Assembly: GCF_900258435.1 (NCBI RefSeq)
Contig: NZ_LT992558.1
Span: forward strand, 2,160,965 to 2,224,964
DNA: 64,000 bases
DNA from: Carnobacterium divergens
Lineage (GTDB): Bacteria > Bacillota > Bacilli > Lactobacillales > Carnobacteriaceae
Reading direction: 5' to 3'
The notes under the pieces are model-generated. The model did no database searches. It was not told the DNA's origin and saw nothing but the letters and a program-made list of their open reading frames with translations. Shown piece after piece: positions 1 to 10,172 of the stretch; within the stretch, counting starts at the first letter, position 1, and each line of letters starts with the position of its first letter. The translations under genes were made by a program, and so were the position numbers.

Positions 1-320
1 AAAGGTTCCCAATTTACTTCACTGATTGGACGCCACTCAATATAAACATTCATTATTGTATACTCTCCACGAAAAACAGTCAGCTGGAAAAGTAAAATAA
101 AATAAAACACAAATCCATTTAGAAGCAGCTCTCTTCCAAGAAAAAAAGACGTCTTCTTTTTTGTAACAATTAAATAAAAAGCACGCAAAAGGAACCAAAT
201 TAAAAAGTAGACAAGCGTTTTATCCAGACTATAAAAAATTAACTTAACCAACGGAAAATGATTGATTGTGTCCCCAAAAACCGCCTCAGTGTATTCATAT
301 AACCTATTTAAGAAAAACAT
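1..320 (-). CDS. VanZ-like membrane protein, 5' part only (cut by window edge)
   Basis: An open frame runs from an ATG at 320 leftwards off the window, giving about 106 residues without a stop. The product has two hydrophobic stretches (about residues 23-53 and 65-84), separated by a basic loop, followed by LTVFRG and a tryptophan-rich stretch with WRP and NWEP. This helix-then-TVFR layout is typical of VanZ-family proteins, which are small multi-helix membrane proteins of poorly defined role. An AGGAGG lies about 13 bases upstream of the ATG, slightly far. The C-terminal half is outside the window, so the family call is by resemblance of the first 100 residues only. Confidence 0.55.
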   Translation of the reverse strand, partial: MFFLNRLYEYTEAVFGDTINHFPLVKLIFYSLDKTLVYFLIWFLLRAFYLIVTKKKTSFFLGRELLLNGFVFYFILLFQLTVFRGEYTIMNVYIEWRPISEVNWEP

Positions 321-628
321 CGTATTTTCGGGAACCTCCTTCTTTTGATAAATCAACTCTATTATAACTTAAAGGGAAAAAAAATAATCCTCACTTTGTT
401 TAAATTTTTATTAAAATCACAAATCCCCCACAAACCTTTATACAACCTCGTTTTACATCGTGTTAAAAAAATAGTATAAAGTTGACTTTGATTTCGAGAA
501 ACGGTAAAATTAAAGGTGATATATTTTTAAAGCAACAGACAATAGCGCAATCTTTAAACTGTTGATGATTCGCTACTTTTAGTGATTATCATGAAAACTG
601 TCTGCTTTTTAAGAGGAGGACAATCGTT
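321..628. other. Divergent intergenic region upstream of ltaS
   Basis: No gene is visible here. It holds the Shine-Dalgarno of the leftward VanZ-like gene, the ltaS promoter (482-510) and an ltaS leader of about 110 bases. Within the leader, AGACA near 536 can pair with TGTCT near 599, closing a large loop just before the ltaS ribosome binding site. Confidence 0.5.
482..510 (+). promoter_or_regulatory. Sigma-A type promoter of ltaS
   Basis: TTGACT (482-487), a 17-base spacer and TAAAAT (505-510) make a near-consensus promoter about 120 bases upstream of ltaS. Confidence 0.65.
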
Positions 629-2770
629 TTGAAATTTATGAATAAAATAAACTCTTTATTAAACACCCGGTTGGGTTTTTTCACCCTAAGTGTTATCTTC
701 TTTTGGGCTAAAACCTATTATGGGTACCAAGCCGATTTTTCATTAGGCGTGACTGGACCGTTACAACAATTCATCCTAATCATTAATCCAATCGCAACAA
801 CATTGTTTATCTTTTCCATTGCACTTTACTTTAAAAAACCAAAAAGTGCCTATATTGCGTTGTTTGTTTTGTACTTCTTAACATCGGCGTTAATTTATGC
901 CAACGTGATTTATTACCGAGAATTCACAGACTTCTTGACTGTTAACACTATGTTAGGCGTGAAGAGCGTTTCAGGTGGGCTAAACTCAAGTGCCTTTGCT
1001 TTAGTCAACTTCTCCGATGCGTTCTATTGGTTAGACTTTATTATTCTAATCGCCTTGCTTGCTTCTAAAAAAGTCAAGATTGATCCTCGTCCCTTCAAAA
1101 AACGCTATGCCTTTGCTACTACAGCATTAGCGATTGCTATTTTCAGTGCTAACTTAAGTTTAGCAGAAAGCAATCGTCCACAACTGTTAACAAGAACCTT
1201 TGACCGTAACTACATCGTTAAATACCTCGGCTTAAATGTTTTTACCGTTTACGATGGAATTAAAACTGCTCAAGCAAACCAAGTCAAAGCAAATGCTGAT
1301 GTCTCAGATATGGATGATGTTCTAGACTATTTAAATGAACATCGTGCAGAACCAAATCCAGCAACTTTTGGCTCTGCTAAAGGACGAAATGTTGTTTACA
1401 TCCATCTAGAAAGTTTCCAACAATTTTTAATTGATTATAAATTAAAAGATGAAAATGGCGTAGAACATGAAGTTACACCATTTTTAAACAGTCTCTATCA
1501 TGACCAAAGTACCAGCAGCTACCAAAATTTCTTCCATCAGGTTGGACAAGGAAAAACCAGTGATGCTGAAACGATTCTTGAAAATTCACTATTTGGCTTG
1601 CCTCAAGGCTCTGCCTTTACTCAAGCAGGATCGTCAAATACCTTCCAAGCAGCTCCAAAAATTTTACACGATAACGGCAATTACACAAGCGCTGTTTTCC
1701 ACGGAAATGTTGGTTCTTTCTGGAATCGTGACGATACCTATAAATCACTAGGATACAATTATTTCTTTGATGCTAGTTACTACGATACTTCTGAGGGAAA
1801 TACATTAGAGTATGGCTTAAAAGATAAACTTCTTTTCCAAGAATCTGCTCAATATTTAGAACAATTGCAACAACCTTTCTACACAAAATTCATAACCGTA
1901 ACCAATCATTTCCCGTACCCTCTTGATGATGCAAATGTAAGTTTCCCAAGAGCTTCTACAGGAGATAGCACAATTGATGGTTACTTTGCCACTGCTCATT
2001 ACCTAGATCAATCTATCAAAGAAATGTTTGACTATTTAAAAGCAGCTGGATTATATGACAATACAGTATTCGTTCTTTACGGAGACCACTACGGTATTTC
2101 CAACTCCCGTAATCCTTCTTTAGCTCCATTGTTAGGAAAAGAATCGAGTGAATGGAACGACTATGACAATGCCATGCTTCAACGTGTTCCACTTATGTTC
2201 CATATCCCTGGTCAAACAAATGGCGGAATCAAAGAAGAGTTTGGTGGCCAAATTGATGTGCTGCCTACGCTACTCAACTTACTTGGTGTTGATGCAAAAA
2301 GTTACATTCAATTCGGAACTGATTTAACTTCAAGCGAACACGATCAAACTGTCACTTTCCGTAATGGAAATTTCGTAACTCCAACATACACTGTTATCGG
2401 GTCAAAAATTTATGACACAAAAACAGGTGTCTTAATGGAAGAACCTTCTCAAGAAGTCCTTGATGAAGTTGAAAAATTAAGATTGGGTGTAGAAAAACAA
2501 TTAAATCTTTCAGATAGCATCATTAACAGTGATTTATTAAGATTCTATACTCCAGATGGATTTAAACCTGTTACTCCATCTGATTACAGTTATAAAAAAC
2601 AAAAAGAACAAATTGATGACATTACTAAAAAATTAGGCAAAGAATCTACAAGTTTATATAGTAAAAACAACAATACTTCAACTGTTGACCTATATAAAAC
2701 AGATGCACCTGAATTAGCTCCACCTGCATCTGATTCTACTACTTCTGAAGAAGAGTCGTCAGCCAACTAA
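629..2770 (+). CDS. ltaS: Lipoteichoic acid synthase LtaS
   Basis: Polyglycerol-phosphate lipoteichoic acid synthase; it transfers glycerol-phosphate from phosphatidylglycerol to the growing LTA chain outside the membrane. The 713-residue protein has five hydrophobic segments in residues 15-175, then an extracellular sulfatase-like domain. Visible sites are HLES (E261), GKTSDAE with the probable nucleophile T310, and GDHYG near residue 487, which together match the metal and threonine sites of the family. The C-terminal tail is rich in Ser, Thr and Glu. The start is a TTG at 629, eight bases after GAGGAGGA; the ATG at 638 is 17 bases away and less likely. The gene is monocistronic between a good promoter and a strong terminator. 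Only one ltaS copy is in the window, and the D-alanylation operon lies at 20.6-25.1 kb. Confidence 0.95.
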   Translation: MKFMNKINSLLNTRLGFFTLSVIFFWAKTYYGYQADFSLGVTGPLQQFILIINPIATTLFIFSIALYFKKPKSAYIALFVLYFLTSALIYANVIYYREFTDFLTVNTMLGVKSVSGGLNSSAFALVNFSDAFYWLDFIILIALLASKKVKIDPRPFKKRYAFATTALAIAIFSANLSLAESNRPQLLTRTFDRNYIVKYLGLNVFTVYDGIKTAQANQVKANADVSDMDDVLDYLNEHRAEPNPATFGSAKGRNVVYIHLESFQQFLIDYKLKDENGVEHEVTPFLNSLYHDQSTSSYQNFFHQVGQGKTSDAETILENSLFGLPQGSAFTQAGSSNTFQAAPKILHDNGNYTSAVFHGNVGSFWNRDDTYKSLGYNYFFDASYYDTSEGNTLEYGLKDKLLFQESAQYLEQLQQPFYTKFITVTNHFPYPLDDANVSFPRASTGDSTIDGYFATAHYLDQSIKEMFDYLKAAGLYDNTVFVLYGDHYGISNSRNPSLAPLLGKESSEWNDYDNAMLQRVPLMFHIPGQTNGGIKEEFGGQIDVLPTLLNLLGVDAKSYIQFGTDLTSSEHDQTVTFRNGNFVTPTYTVIGSKIYDTKTGVLMEEPSQEVLDEVEKLRLGVEKQLNLSDSIINSDLLRFYTPDGFKPVTPSDYSYKKQKEQIDDITKKLGKESTSLYSKNNNTSTVDLYKTDAPELAPPASDSTTSEEESSAN

Positions 2771-2817
2771 AAAATAGCTCCTAAGCAGTCAACTGCTTAG
2801 GAGCTATTTTACTTTTT
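2771..2817. terminator. Bidirectional terminator between ltaS and the YbaK gene
   Basis: A perfect stem (AGCTCCTAAGCAG pairing with CTGCTTAGGAGCT) is flanked by A-rich and T-rich tracts, so it can end transcription from both convergent genes. Confidence 0.9.
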
Positions 2818-3301
2818 AATGGTGAATTGCTACAAATCGAGCTTTCGTCACTAACGCTAGTTCCTTTGGATTTAACGCCAATTGCATGCCTCTTTTTCCT
2901 GCTGAAACGATAATTTCGTCTTCCAGTTCAGCACTTTTTTGAATAAAAGTAGGAAATAATTTTTTCATACCAATTGGGGAACAGCCGCCACGAATATACC
3001 CTGTCGTCTTTTCTAATTCCTTCATTGGGAGCATCTCCACTTTTTTATTTCCACTCACTTTTGCTAACGCTTTTAAATCTAATTCCATCCCACCGGAAAT
3101 ACATGCTACCAAAATCCCGGTCTTATCTCCTACTGTAACTAAGGTTTTGTAGATGGAATCAGTCGCAATTCCAAGTTTTTCTGCAACTGACTTTGCATCG
3201 ATATGGTCTTCACTCCACGGAAATTCGTACATTTGATATTGGATATTTTCTTGATCTAAAATACGGCAAGCATTTGTTTTAGTTCCTTTTTTAGCCTTCA
3301 T
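2816..3301 (-). CDS. ybaK: YbaK/EbsC-type Cys-tRNA(Pro) deacylase
   Basis: A 161-residue single-domain YbaK protein. In this family the enzyme hydrolyses Cys-tRNA(Pro) mischarged by prolyl-tRNA synthetase. The sequence shows the family pattern: KSVAEKLGI, then K-T-LV near residues 52-56, SGGMELDLKALAK, the GYIRGGCSPIGMKK loop near residues 102-115 and an SAGKRG motif near the end. Length is normal for stand-alone YbaK. It is convergent with ltaS and its stop codon sits inside the shared terminator. Confidence 0.9.
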   Translation of the reverse strand: MKAKKGTKTNACRILDQENIQYQMYEFPWSEDHIDAKSVAEKLGIATDSIYKTLVTVGDKTGILVACISGGMELDLKALAKVSGNKKVEMLPMKELEKTTGYIRGGCSPIGMKKLFPTFIQKSAELEDEIIVSAGKRGMQLALNPKELALVTKARFVAIHH

Positions 3302-3423
3302 AATAAATTCCTTCTTTTTTTAATTTGATTCTATTTTAACATATCTTCAATTTTTTTTCGTTCTTCTTGTAAATTCTCGTAAAACCAAATAAATTTCTTA
3401 TCATTATCTTAACCAATTTATTA

Positions 3424-3452
3424 TTGTTCAGTATTTTAAAAAAAGTTATAAT
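3424..3452 (+). promoter_or_regulatory. Promoter of the DUF368 gene
   Basis: TTGTTC, a 17-base spacer and a perfect TATAAT (3447-3452) lie 50 bases before the start codon. Confidence 0.6.
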
Positions 3453-3502
3453 AGACTATGTAAAATAACAAATAACTAATTTTTTAGGAGGAACAGTAGT
3501 TC

Positions 3503-4423
3503 ATGTCTTTAATCAATACACTAAAAGGTTTTTTAATTGGGATCGCCTTGGTTATCCCTGGTCTATCTGGTAGTATTTTTGCGGTTGTTGTCGGTCTCTA
3601 TGAAAAAATGATGGACTCGATTAACCATTTTAAAACAAATAAAAAAGCTTCATTTCAATTTTTACTCCCTATCGGAATTGGAGCAGCGATTGGGATTCTG
3701 GCTTCCACTAAAATGATTTTATGGGTTTGTGTCGAATACCCTATTCAGTCTTATTTATTTTTTGTTGGTTTAGTATTAGGCAGTTTTCCCTTAGTGTTAA
3801 AAAAAATGAAAAAAATTCAATTTAAACCAAGTTATTTAATAGTCTCACTTGTTTCATTTCTTCTTATCTTAGCTTTAACAAAAATGGGGGAAGGTGGCAG
3901 TGAATCTTATATCGCTATTCAATCGTTTGATAGCTGGGATGATGCTTTTTCAATGCTTTTTGCAGGGGCCTTTTCAATGTCTTTGATGTCTGTTCCTGGC
4001 GTAAGCGGAAGTATTATGTTAATGGTTATTAATCAATATGGAACCGTCTATAACGCAGTTGGTCAATTTGTTGATCTCCTATTCTATCTGCTAAAAGGCG
4101 ACTTTACAGCAGCTAATGCAGCTTTTGGAAGTGTTCTATTATTAATTCCATTTATTCTTGGATCCGTAATTGGGGTTATCTTAATTGCAAAATTAATGGG
4201 TTATTTACTGAAAAAATATGAAAGTCTTGTATACTACGGTGTAGCTGGTGTGATGGTTTCAGCTCTTATCACACTATTTGAAACAGGTGTCTTTCCTTAT
4301 TGGAGCACAGAAACAGCTACTATCAATCCATTGTTACTTGTCGTAATCGGAATCATTTGTTTAGTAATAGGAGTTGTTTGTACCCTCTTCTTAGACTCTC
4401 CATCAACCGACCAAGACAGTTAA
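3503..4423 (+). CDS. DUF368 polyprenyl-phosphate transporter (PopT-like)
   Basis: A 306-residue membrane protein with about eight hydrophobic segments. Two related motifs, GLSGSIFAVVVGLYE near residue 20 and GVSGSIMLMVINQYG near residue 170, show the internal duplication of the DUF368 family. Members (PopT) are reported to return undecaprenyl phosphate to the inner leaflet so that wall and teichoic-acid precursors can be made again. That role fits neighbours such as ltaS, but the genes are separately transcribed. AGGAGG lies 11 bases before the ATG. The specific substrate is inferred from the family. Confidence 0.85.
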   Translation: MSLINTLKGFLIGIALVIPGLSGSIFAVVVGLYEKMMDSINHFKTNKKASFQFLLPIGIGAAIGILASTKMILWVCVEYPIQSYLFFVGLVLGSFPLVLKKMKKIQFKPSYLIVSLVSFLLILALTKMGEGGSESYIAIQSFDSWDDAFSMLFAGAFSMSLMSVPGVSGSIMLMVINQYGTVYNAVGQFVDLLFYLLKGDFTAANAAFGSVLLLIPFILGSVIGVILIAKLMGYLLKKYESLVYYGVAGVMVSALITLFETGVFPYWSTETATINPLLLVVIGIICLVIGVVCTLFLDSPSTDQDS

Positions 4424-4431
4424 GTCACATC

Positions 4432-4472
4432 AAAAAAAGCGTCTCTCATGATGATGAGAAACGCTTTTTTTT
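4432..4472. terminator. Bidirectional terminator
   Basis: AAAAAAAGCGTCTCTCAT pairs with ATGAGAAACGCTTTTTT; it serves the DUF368 gene and the convergent ABC exporter operon. Confidence 0.85.
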
Positions 4473-6232
4473 TATTCCATTACAAATTGATTGTGGTACA
4501 ATTCTGAATAAAATCCTTCTAAATTCAATAATTCTTCATGTGTGCCTTCTTCAATAATTTCACCTTGGTTCAACACAACAATATAATCTGCATTTAAAAT
4601 TGTTTTTAACCGGTGCGCAATGACAAAACTAGTCCGCCCAGAAATGATGGCTTCCATTGCTTTTTGAATTTTACTTTCTGTTACCGTATCTACATTACTT
4701 GTCGCTTCATCTAAAATCAACAAGGAAGGATTCGTAATGATGGTTCTTGCAATACTGATTAGTTGTTTTTGGCCTACACTAAAGATACTGTGTTCATCGC
4801 TGACGATCGTTTCATAACCATCATCTAAGGATAAAATAAAATCATGAATGTTTGCTTGTTTTGCTGCATCAACAACTTCTTCATCTGTTGCATCAGGTTT
4901 CCCAAAAACAATGTTATCTCGAATTGTACCAGAAAATAGGACTGAATCTTGCAACACAATTCCAACTTGCTTACGCAATGAAGCGAGTTCAATGTCACGA
5001 ATGTCGACATTATCAATTAAAATTGCGCCACTGTCGACGTTATAAAATCGATTTAATAAGTTCATGATTGTTGTCTTTCCTGAACCAGTTGGACCTACTA
5101 AGGCAACCATTTGACCTTTTTTCGCTGTAATTGAAATATCTTTTAAAATAGGTTTGTTTGGTACGTAAGAAAAATCGACATGATCTAAACGTACTTCTTT
5201 TTCGATTCCATACATCGCCTCAACTGTAGGACGTTCCACTTCAGGTTCCTCATCTAATACTTCAATCACACGTTTTGCACCTGTAAAGGCCAACTGCAAC
5301 ATGCTGTATTGAGAAGAAATTTGTGTTAATGGCATGTAAAATTGTTGTGAATACTGGACAAACGTCACAATCAACCCAAGTGCTAATGTACGCTCAATAC
5401 TGCCATTTAATGCAAAATACCCACCAAAGAAAATAACGATTGCAGTGTTAAACAAAGCGATTCCTTGCATCATTGGGAAAAGCAATCCTGAGTATACTTG
5501 ACCTTTAAATGAAACTTTTTTAACCTTTTGATTGTAGTCTAAAAATTCAGTAACTGTCTCAGCTTCTAAACCATTTGCTATAATCATTTTTTGGCCTGAA
5601 ATTTTCTCATCAATATATCCATTTAAAGAGCCAATACTTTCTTGTTGTAAATTGACATACTTACGTGCTTTGCGAATCACCAATGCTGCAATAATAATTG
5701 CAAAAGGTGCTGCAGCAAGCGTTACAATACTTAATTGGACATCTTGACGGAACATCATGATAATAACACCCACCATCAATGCCACATTGGACATCACTTG
5801 AACTAATGCTTGGTTTAAAGTATTGGAAATATTATCTAAATCACTGGTGAAACGACTCAACATCTCACCATCTTTATGACTGTCAAAAAAGCGGATTGAC
5901 AAGCTTTCCATTTTTTTAAACAAATCAATGCGCATTTTATTAGTAGAACGGCCTGAAATTCCAGCCATCAAAATACTTTGAATGAACGTACCTGCTGCAA
6001 GCAATACATAAAAAATCAACAGCAACCAAATAATGCGGATAAATTCACTATTGTCTTTAAACCCACGAGCTGCATAATTTGCCAGTTCTTGAATTGCTTG
6101 ACCAATATAGTAAGGGGCTTTTACTTGTAAATAAGTGGAAGCGACAACTGCCACGATTACCACCATTAATTGTAATTTAAAATGACGTAAATACATCCAG
6201 AAAAAACGGCTAATTTTTTTAAATTCACTCAC
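4472..6232 (-). CDS. ABC exporter half-transporter (heterodimer partner with catalytic Glu)
   Basis: A 586-residue half-transporter: about six membrane helices in residues 1-310, then an ATPase domain. Walker A is GPTGSGKTT and Walker B ends in [12 protein letters not shown] with the catalytic glutamate, but the signature is FSVGQKQ instead of LSGGQ. The gene overlaps its upstream partner by 8 bases. One subunit with a degenerate signature and the other with a degenerate Walker B is the hallmark of heterodimeric multidrug exporters of the LmrCD/BmrCD type, where one ATP site is inactive. The substrate is unknown; drug or lipid export is the usual role. Confidence 0.88.
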   Translation of the reverse strand: MSEFKKISRFFWMYLRHFKLQLMVVIVAVVASTYLQVKAPYYIGQAIQELANYAARGFKDNSEFIRIIWLLLIFYVLLAAGTFIQSILMAGISGRSTNKMRIDLFKKMESLSIRFFDSHKDGEMLSRFTSDLDNISNTLNQALVQVMSNVALMVGVIIMMFRQDVQLSIVTLAAAPFAIIIAALVIRKARKYVNLQQESIGSLNGYIDEKISGQKMIIANGLEAETVTEFLDYNQKVKKVSFKGQVYSGLLFPMMQGIALFNTAIVIFFGGYFALNGSIERTLALGLIVTFVQYSQQFYMPLTQISSQYSMLQLAFTGAKRVIEVLDEEPEVERPTVEAMYGIEKEVRLDHVDFSYVPNKPILKDISITAKKGQMVALVGPTGSGKTTIMNLLNRFYNVDSGAILIDNVDIRDIELASLRKQVGIVLQDSVLFSGTIRDNIVFGKPDATDEEVVDAAKQANIHDFILSLDDGYETIVSDEHSIFSVGQKQLISIARTIITNPSLLILDEATSNVDTVTESKIQKAMEAIISGRTSFVIAHRLKTILNADYIVVLNQGEIIEEGTHEELLNLEGFYSELYHNQFVME

Positions 6233-7952
6233 TTATAGCCACCTCTTTTCCTTTTTGAGTGTCATAAATTTCTTGATAAATCTCACTTGTTTGCAATAAT
6301 TCTTTATGGGTTCCTACTTGAACAAGTTTTCCTTGATCGAGTACTAAAATTTTATCTGCTTGAATGACTGATGAAATTTTTTGAGCAATAATAATCGTCG
6401 TTGTATCTTTTAATTCTTGATTCAACGCTTCTTTTACTAATTTTTCTGATTTAGCATCTAATGCACTTGTGCTATCATCTAAAATCAATACTTTAGGCTC
6501 ACCTACGATTCCTCTTGTAATAGATAGTCGTTGTTTTTGCCCACCAGAGAAATTCAATCCACGTTCTTCTACCATCGCATCGTATCTCTTGTCTTGGCGA
6601 TCGATAAATTCTTTTGCTTGTGCAATTGCAGATGCATGTTCCATTTCATCTAGTGAAGCATTTTGTTTTCCTTGTCGAATGTTATCAGCAATCGTACCTG
6701 AAAATAAAACTGCACGTTGAAGGACTAATGAGATTGTATGACGTAATGTATCCTTAGGAATTTCTTTTAATGGGACACCCCCAACAAAAATCTCCCCTTC
6801 ACTTGGATCGTATAACCGAGTCATTAATTGTGCTAATGTTGATTTACCTGACCCTGTTGCTCCAACGATTCCGACTAGTTCTCCTGGCTTAACAGAAAAA
6901 GAAATATCTTTTAACGCTGCATCGTCATCATTTTCGTATTTAAAGCTAACATGTTTAAAGGTTACGCTACCGTCTAACTCTTTAGTTAATGGTTCTGTAT
7001 TGTAGTTGATGTCTGACTTTGTTTCAAGAATTTCGGAAATCCGTTTTAACGAAATAATCGCTCTTGAAGACATCATCATTAACATTCCACCAATGATAAT
7101 CGCCATCATAATTTGAGTTAAATAACTCATAAATGAAGCAACTGCACCAATGACAGCTGGATCACTCTTCACCATTGTTCCAACAAAGAAAATTGATGTC
7201 ACAACAGCAATATTTGATACAAACATAAAGGCTGGAATCATAATTGAAAATAGATTTCCAACTTTAATCGTGTGATACGTCAATGATTCACTCACATCTG
7301 TAAAACGTTTCTCTTCATTTTTTTCTTGTACAAATGATTTTACAACACGCATACCTGCTAAATTTTCTTTCGCAATGCCATTTACACGATCTAAAAAGCC
7401 TTGAATTTTAGCAAAATGTTTGCCCATTGCCCCAAATGTAAAGAATACAATAATAAAAACTAACACCACTAATAAAATAATGATCCACCACAATTGTGGC
7501 AAAGTATACATAGCTAGAATAAAACTACCAATAAATAAAATTGGAATACGAATTAGTGATTGTAAAGCTAACATCACTAAGTTTTGTACTTGGGTAATGT
7601 CATTTGTTAAACGAACAACTAAATTCCCAGTAGAAAATCGTTCAATATTGCTATATGAGAATGTTTGAATTTTTCTGAAACTTTCTTCTCTTAGGTTCGC
7701 TCCAACTTCTTGTGCGACCTTTGCTGAAGTAATTGTATTTAAAATACCCGCAATCAAACCGACTCCTGCCACACCAATCAAAATGATGCCAATCGAATAA
7801 ATATCGTCTAATTTATCGTTTACAATTGCCTCTAAAACTTGTTGTAATAGCTTAGGTTGCCACAATTGAGAACCTACCATGATGCTCGTTAAGATAATTG
7901 ATAAAACCGTAAACAAACGAAATTTTTTCATTTGTTGAATCAAAAACTTCAT
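6225..7952 (-). CDS. ABC exporter half-transporter (partner with Asp in Walker B)
   Basis: First gene of the two-gene exporter operon, 575 residues from the ATG at 7952, which follows a GAGGAGG; an upstream in-frame start at 8009 has no such support. It has about six N-terminal helices and an ATPase domain with Walker [10 protein letters not shown] and an intact signature FSGGQKQR, but Walker B reads [11 protein letters not shown], with Asp in place of the catalytic Glu. This complements the partner encoded downstream: the composite site made of this signature and the partner's Walker B should be active, the other not. A promoter with a palindrome in its spacer lies just upstream. Confidence 0.88.
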   Translation of the reverse strand: MKFLIQQMKKFRLFTVLSIILTSIMVGSQLWQPKLLQQVLEAIVNDKLDDIYSIGIILIGVAGVGLIAGILNTITSAKVAQEVGANLREESFRKIQTFSYSNIERFSTGNLVVRLTNDITQVQNLVMLALQSLIRIPILFIGSFILAMYTLPQLWWIIILLVVLVFIIVFFTFGAMGKHFAKIQGFLDRVNGIAKENLAGMRVVKSFVQEKNEEKRFTDVSESLTYHTIKVGNLFSIMIPAFMFVSNIAVVTSIFFVGTMVKSDPAVIGAVASFMSYLTQIMMAIIIGGMLMMMSSRAIISLKRISEILETKSDINYNTEPLTKELDGSVTFKHVSFKYENDDDAALKDISFSVKPGELVGIVGATGSGKSTLAQLMTRLYDPSEGEIFVGGVPLKEIPKDTLRHTISLVLQRAVLFSGTIADNIRQGKQNASLDEMEHASAIAQAKEFIDRQDKRYDAMVEERGLNFSGGQKQRLSITRGIVGEPKVLILDDSTSALDAKSEKLVKEALNQELKDTTTIIIAQKISSVIQADKILVLDQGKLVQVGTHKELLQTSEIYQEIYDTQKGKEVAISE

Positions 7953-7997
7953 GCATTTTCCCTCCTCTTTCACTTGTACTGTGAAACATAGATTTCT

Positions 7998-8026
7998 ATT
8001 ATAATACAAACGTCCGTTCGAAACAA
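7998..8026 (-). promoter_or_regulatory. Promoter of the ABC exporter operon with palindromic spacer
   Basis: On the minus strand: TTGTTT (8021-8026), a 17-base spacer and TATAAT (7998-8003). The spacer contains CGAACGGACGTTTG, an imperfect palindrome, positioned where a repressor would block the polymerase. No regulator gene is adjacent. Confidence 0.55.
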
Positions 8027-8137
8027 GCGTTTTTGAGTAATTATTTTAAAGAAAATCCTTATTAATTGTATTCTCAAATGATTATTTATTGAAAGCGAAA
8101 ACAATTCGTTATTTAATCGCTATTGACTTTTTTTCAG

Positions 8138-8177
8138 AAAAAAAGCTACTGATTTTTGATGGCATCAGTAGCTTTTA
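8138..8177 (-). terminator. Terminator after the diaminopimelate genes
   Basis: AAAAGCTACTGAT pairs with ATCAGTAGCTTTT; a T-run follows on the minus strand. Confidence 0.8.
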
Positions 8178-8186
8178 TCAGATTTT

Positions 8187-9320
8187 TTAATTGAGCTTCA
8201 TTTTAAAAAAATCTTTCAAAACGTCAATAGCAAACGGAATCGCTTCCTCACTTGGATTCATTTTAGAATGGTGCAATCCGTAAGGGCTATCTACTCCAAG
8301 CCAAAACATCGTTCCTGGTATTTTATCTAACAAATAACCAAAATCTTCTCCTGTCATTGCTGTTGGAGCAGGAATAAACGCCACTTTTGGATGATGCTTC
8401 ATAAAATCAATCAAAGTGGTTGTCTCTTTTTCCGTATTCACAACTGGGTAGTAGCCGCCTTGTTCTAAAATCAATTCAACCTCACATTGATACGAAAGTT
8501 CAATGCCACGAGCTACTTGCTTAACTCGCTCCTGCATCAAATGACTCATTTCTGGCGTTAATGTCCGAATCGTTCCTGTTAAAGAAGCTTTCCCACTGAT
8601 GATATTTCCTGTTGTTCCAGCATGAAATGTGCCTAACGTAACCACTGCTCCTTCAATGGGATCTACATTTCGGCTAACAATCGTTTGAATTTGGCTAACA
8701 AATTGACTTGCAGCCACAATCATATCATTTGCCTCGTGAGGATACGCAGCATGTCCGCTTTTTCCTGTGAAATTCGCTTGAATCGTACACGTTCCAGCAA
8801 AGAGAGTTCCAATCTTAGTCCCAATCTGCCCAACTTTTAAATTAGGTTGTACGTGCAATGCATAAAATTCATTTGGCATCCACGTATCTAGTACACCCTC
8901 GTCATAAAGCAGTTTTCCTCCACTAGCATTTTCTTCTGCTGGTTGGAATAAAAAGACTAAATGGTCACGACCTGGGTGATTGCTAAAATACGTCAATAGA
9001 CCTAATGCAATCGACATATGAACATCATGTCCACACGCATGCATCTGATTAGGATGCGTTGATTTAAATGGCAGTCCTGTTTCTTCACTAACGGGTAAGC
9101 CGTCAATATCTGTTCGCCAGCCAATGGTTTTCTCCCCTACTGTTCCACGAACTCTAACCAAGATAGCTGTTTTCCATTCAATGATTTCCAGACGCTCTTG
9201 TGGCAATGTTGCAATATAGGTCATCAAGTATGCGTGGGTTTTGTACTCAAGTAAGCCAATTTCTGGAATTTGATGCAGGTCTCTTCTTATTTTTATAAAA
9301 GGATTTAATTCGCTCATCAT
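8187..9320 (-). CDS. N-acetyldiaminopimelate deacetylase (M20 family)
   Basis: A 377-residue M20 amidohydrolase. Metal-site motifs are visible: MHACGHDVHM near residue 93, FQPAEE near residue 128 and a late HHSK near residue 350. It sits 60 bases downstream of dapH, whose product makes N-acetyl tetrahydrodipicolinate, so the deacetylase of the acetyl branch of lysine/diaminopimelate synthesis is the most likely role. M20 proteins of this shape also include hippurate hydrolases; the context decides here. AGGAG precedes the ATG. The branch's aminotransferase is not in the window. Confidence 0.82.
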   Translation of the reverse strand: MMSELNPFIKIRRDLHQIPEIGLLEYKTHAYLMTYIATLPQERLEIIEWKTAILVRVRGTVGEKTIGWRTDIDGLPVSEETGLPFKSTHPNQMHACGHDVHMSIALGLLTYFSNHPGRDHLVFLFQPAEENASGGKLLYDEGVLDTWMPNEFYALHVQPNLKVGQIGTKIGTLFAGTCTIQANFTGKSGHAAYPHEANDMIVAASQFVSQIQTIVSRNVDPIEGAVVTLGTFHAGTTGNIISGKASLTGTIRTLTPEMSHLMQERVKQVARGIELSYQCEVELILEQGGYYPVVNTEKETTTLIDFMKHHPKVAFIPAPTAMTGEDFGYLLDKIPGTMFWLGVDSPYGLHHSKMNPSEEAIPFAIDVLKDFFKMKLN

Positions 9321-9380
9321 TTTTGCTCCTTTGGGTAAATCGTATAAAAAGCCATCTCATCAGAGACAGCCTTTTTGTGT

Positions 9381-10082
9381 TTATAATTTGCGTAATTCGT
9401 CAATTAAACTTGTTTTGCTTTTTGTTTTTTCATCTATATCTTTGATTTTCTTAGCAGGAACACCTGCTACGACTGTGTAAGGCGCTACATCATTAACAAC
9501 AATTGCTCCAGCTGCAACAACAGCTCCCTTGCCCACTCGAATGCCTTCAAGTACAACTGCATTCGCACCAATCAGCACGTCATCTTCAACAACAACGGGT
9601 TGAGCACTAGCTGGTTCAACAACACCTGCTAAAACGGTTCCTGCACCAATATGACAATTTTTACCAACTGTCGCACGTCCACCAAGAACTGCACCCATAT
9701 CAATCATTGTATTGTCTCCAACCACAGCACCAATATTGATTAATGCTCCCATCATAATAACTGCTTGATTGCCAATTTCAACTTGATCACGAATAATCGC
9801 GCCTGGTTCAATTCTTGCATTCAAGCCTTTCATATCTACTAATGGAACAGCTGAATTGCGACGATCGTTTTCAACTACTTGATCTGTAATCAATACTTGA
9901 TTTTCTTTTAGGAAAGGTTCAACATCTTTCCAATCCCCAAACAAGACTCCTGTCTTACAGTTTGTAAAGTGTTGAATTGTATCTGGGAATGTCAACTCTT
10001 TTAAAGACCCTTTAATATAAACCTTTACAGGTGTTTTTTTCTCACTATTTGCTATAAAAGCAATGATTTCATTTGCATCCAT
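9381..10082 (-). CDS. dapH: Tetrahydrodipicolinate N-acetyltransferase DapH
   Basis: DapH transfers an acetyl group from acetyl-CoA to tetrahydrodipicolinate in the acetyl pathway to meso-diaminopimelate, needed for lysine and for peptidoglycan. The start chosen is the ATG at 10082, preceded by AAGGAGAG; it gives 233 residues, the usual length. An N-terminal domain (about residues 1-85) is followed by hexapeptide repeats of a left-handed beta helix (for example [18 protein letters not shown] and [14 protein letters not shown]) and a short helical tail. It is cotranscribed with the deacetylase downstream; the CBS gene upstream is 90 bases away and probably in the same unit. Confidence 0.93.
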   Translation of the reverse strand: MDANEIIAFIANSEKKTPVKVYIKGSLKELTFPDTIQHFTNCKTGVLFGDWKDVEPFLKENQVLITDQVVENDRRNSAVPLVDMKGLNARIEPGAIIRDQVEIGNQAVIMMGALINIGAVVGDNTMIDMGAVLGGRATVGKNCHIGAGTVLAGVVEPASAQPVVVEDDVLIGANAVVLEGIRVGKGAVVAAGAIVVNDVAPYTVVAGVPAKKIKDIDEKTKSKTSLIDELRKL

Positions 10083-10172
10083 GCTATCTCTCCTTTTAAA
10101 ATCTTTTATCGTTAATAACAGCATAGCAAACTTTCAACGGAAAATGAAACTTTTTCTGTTAAAAGTCAGTTT

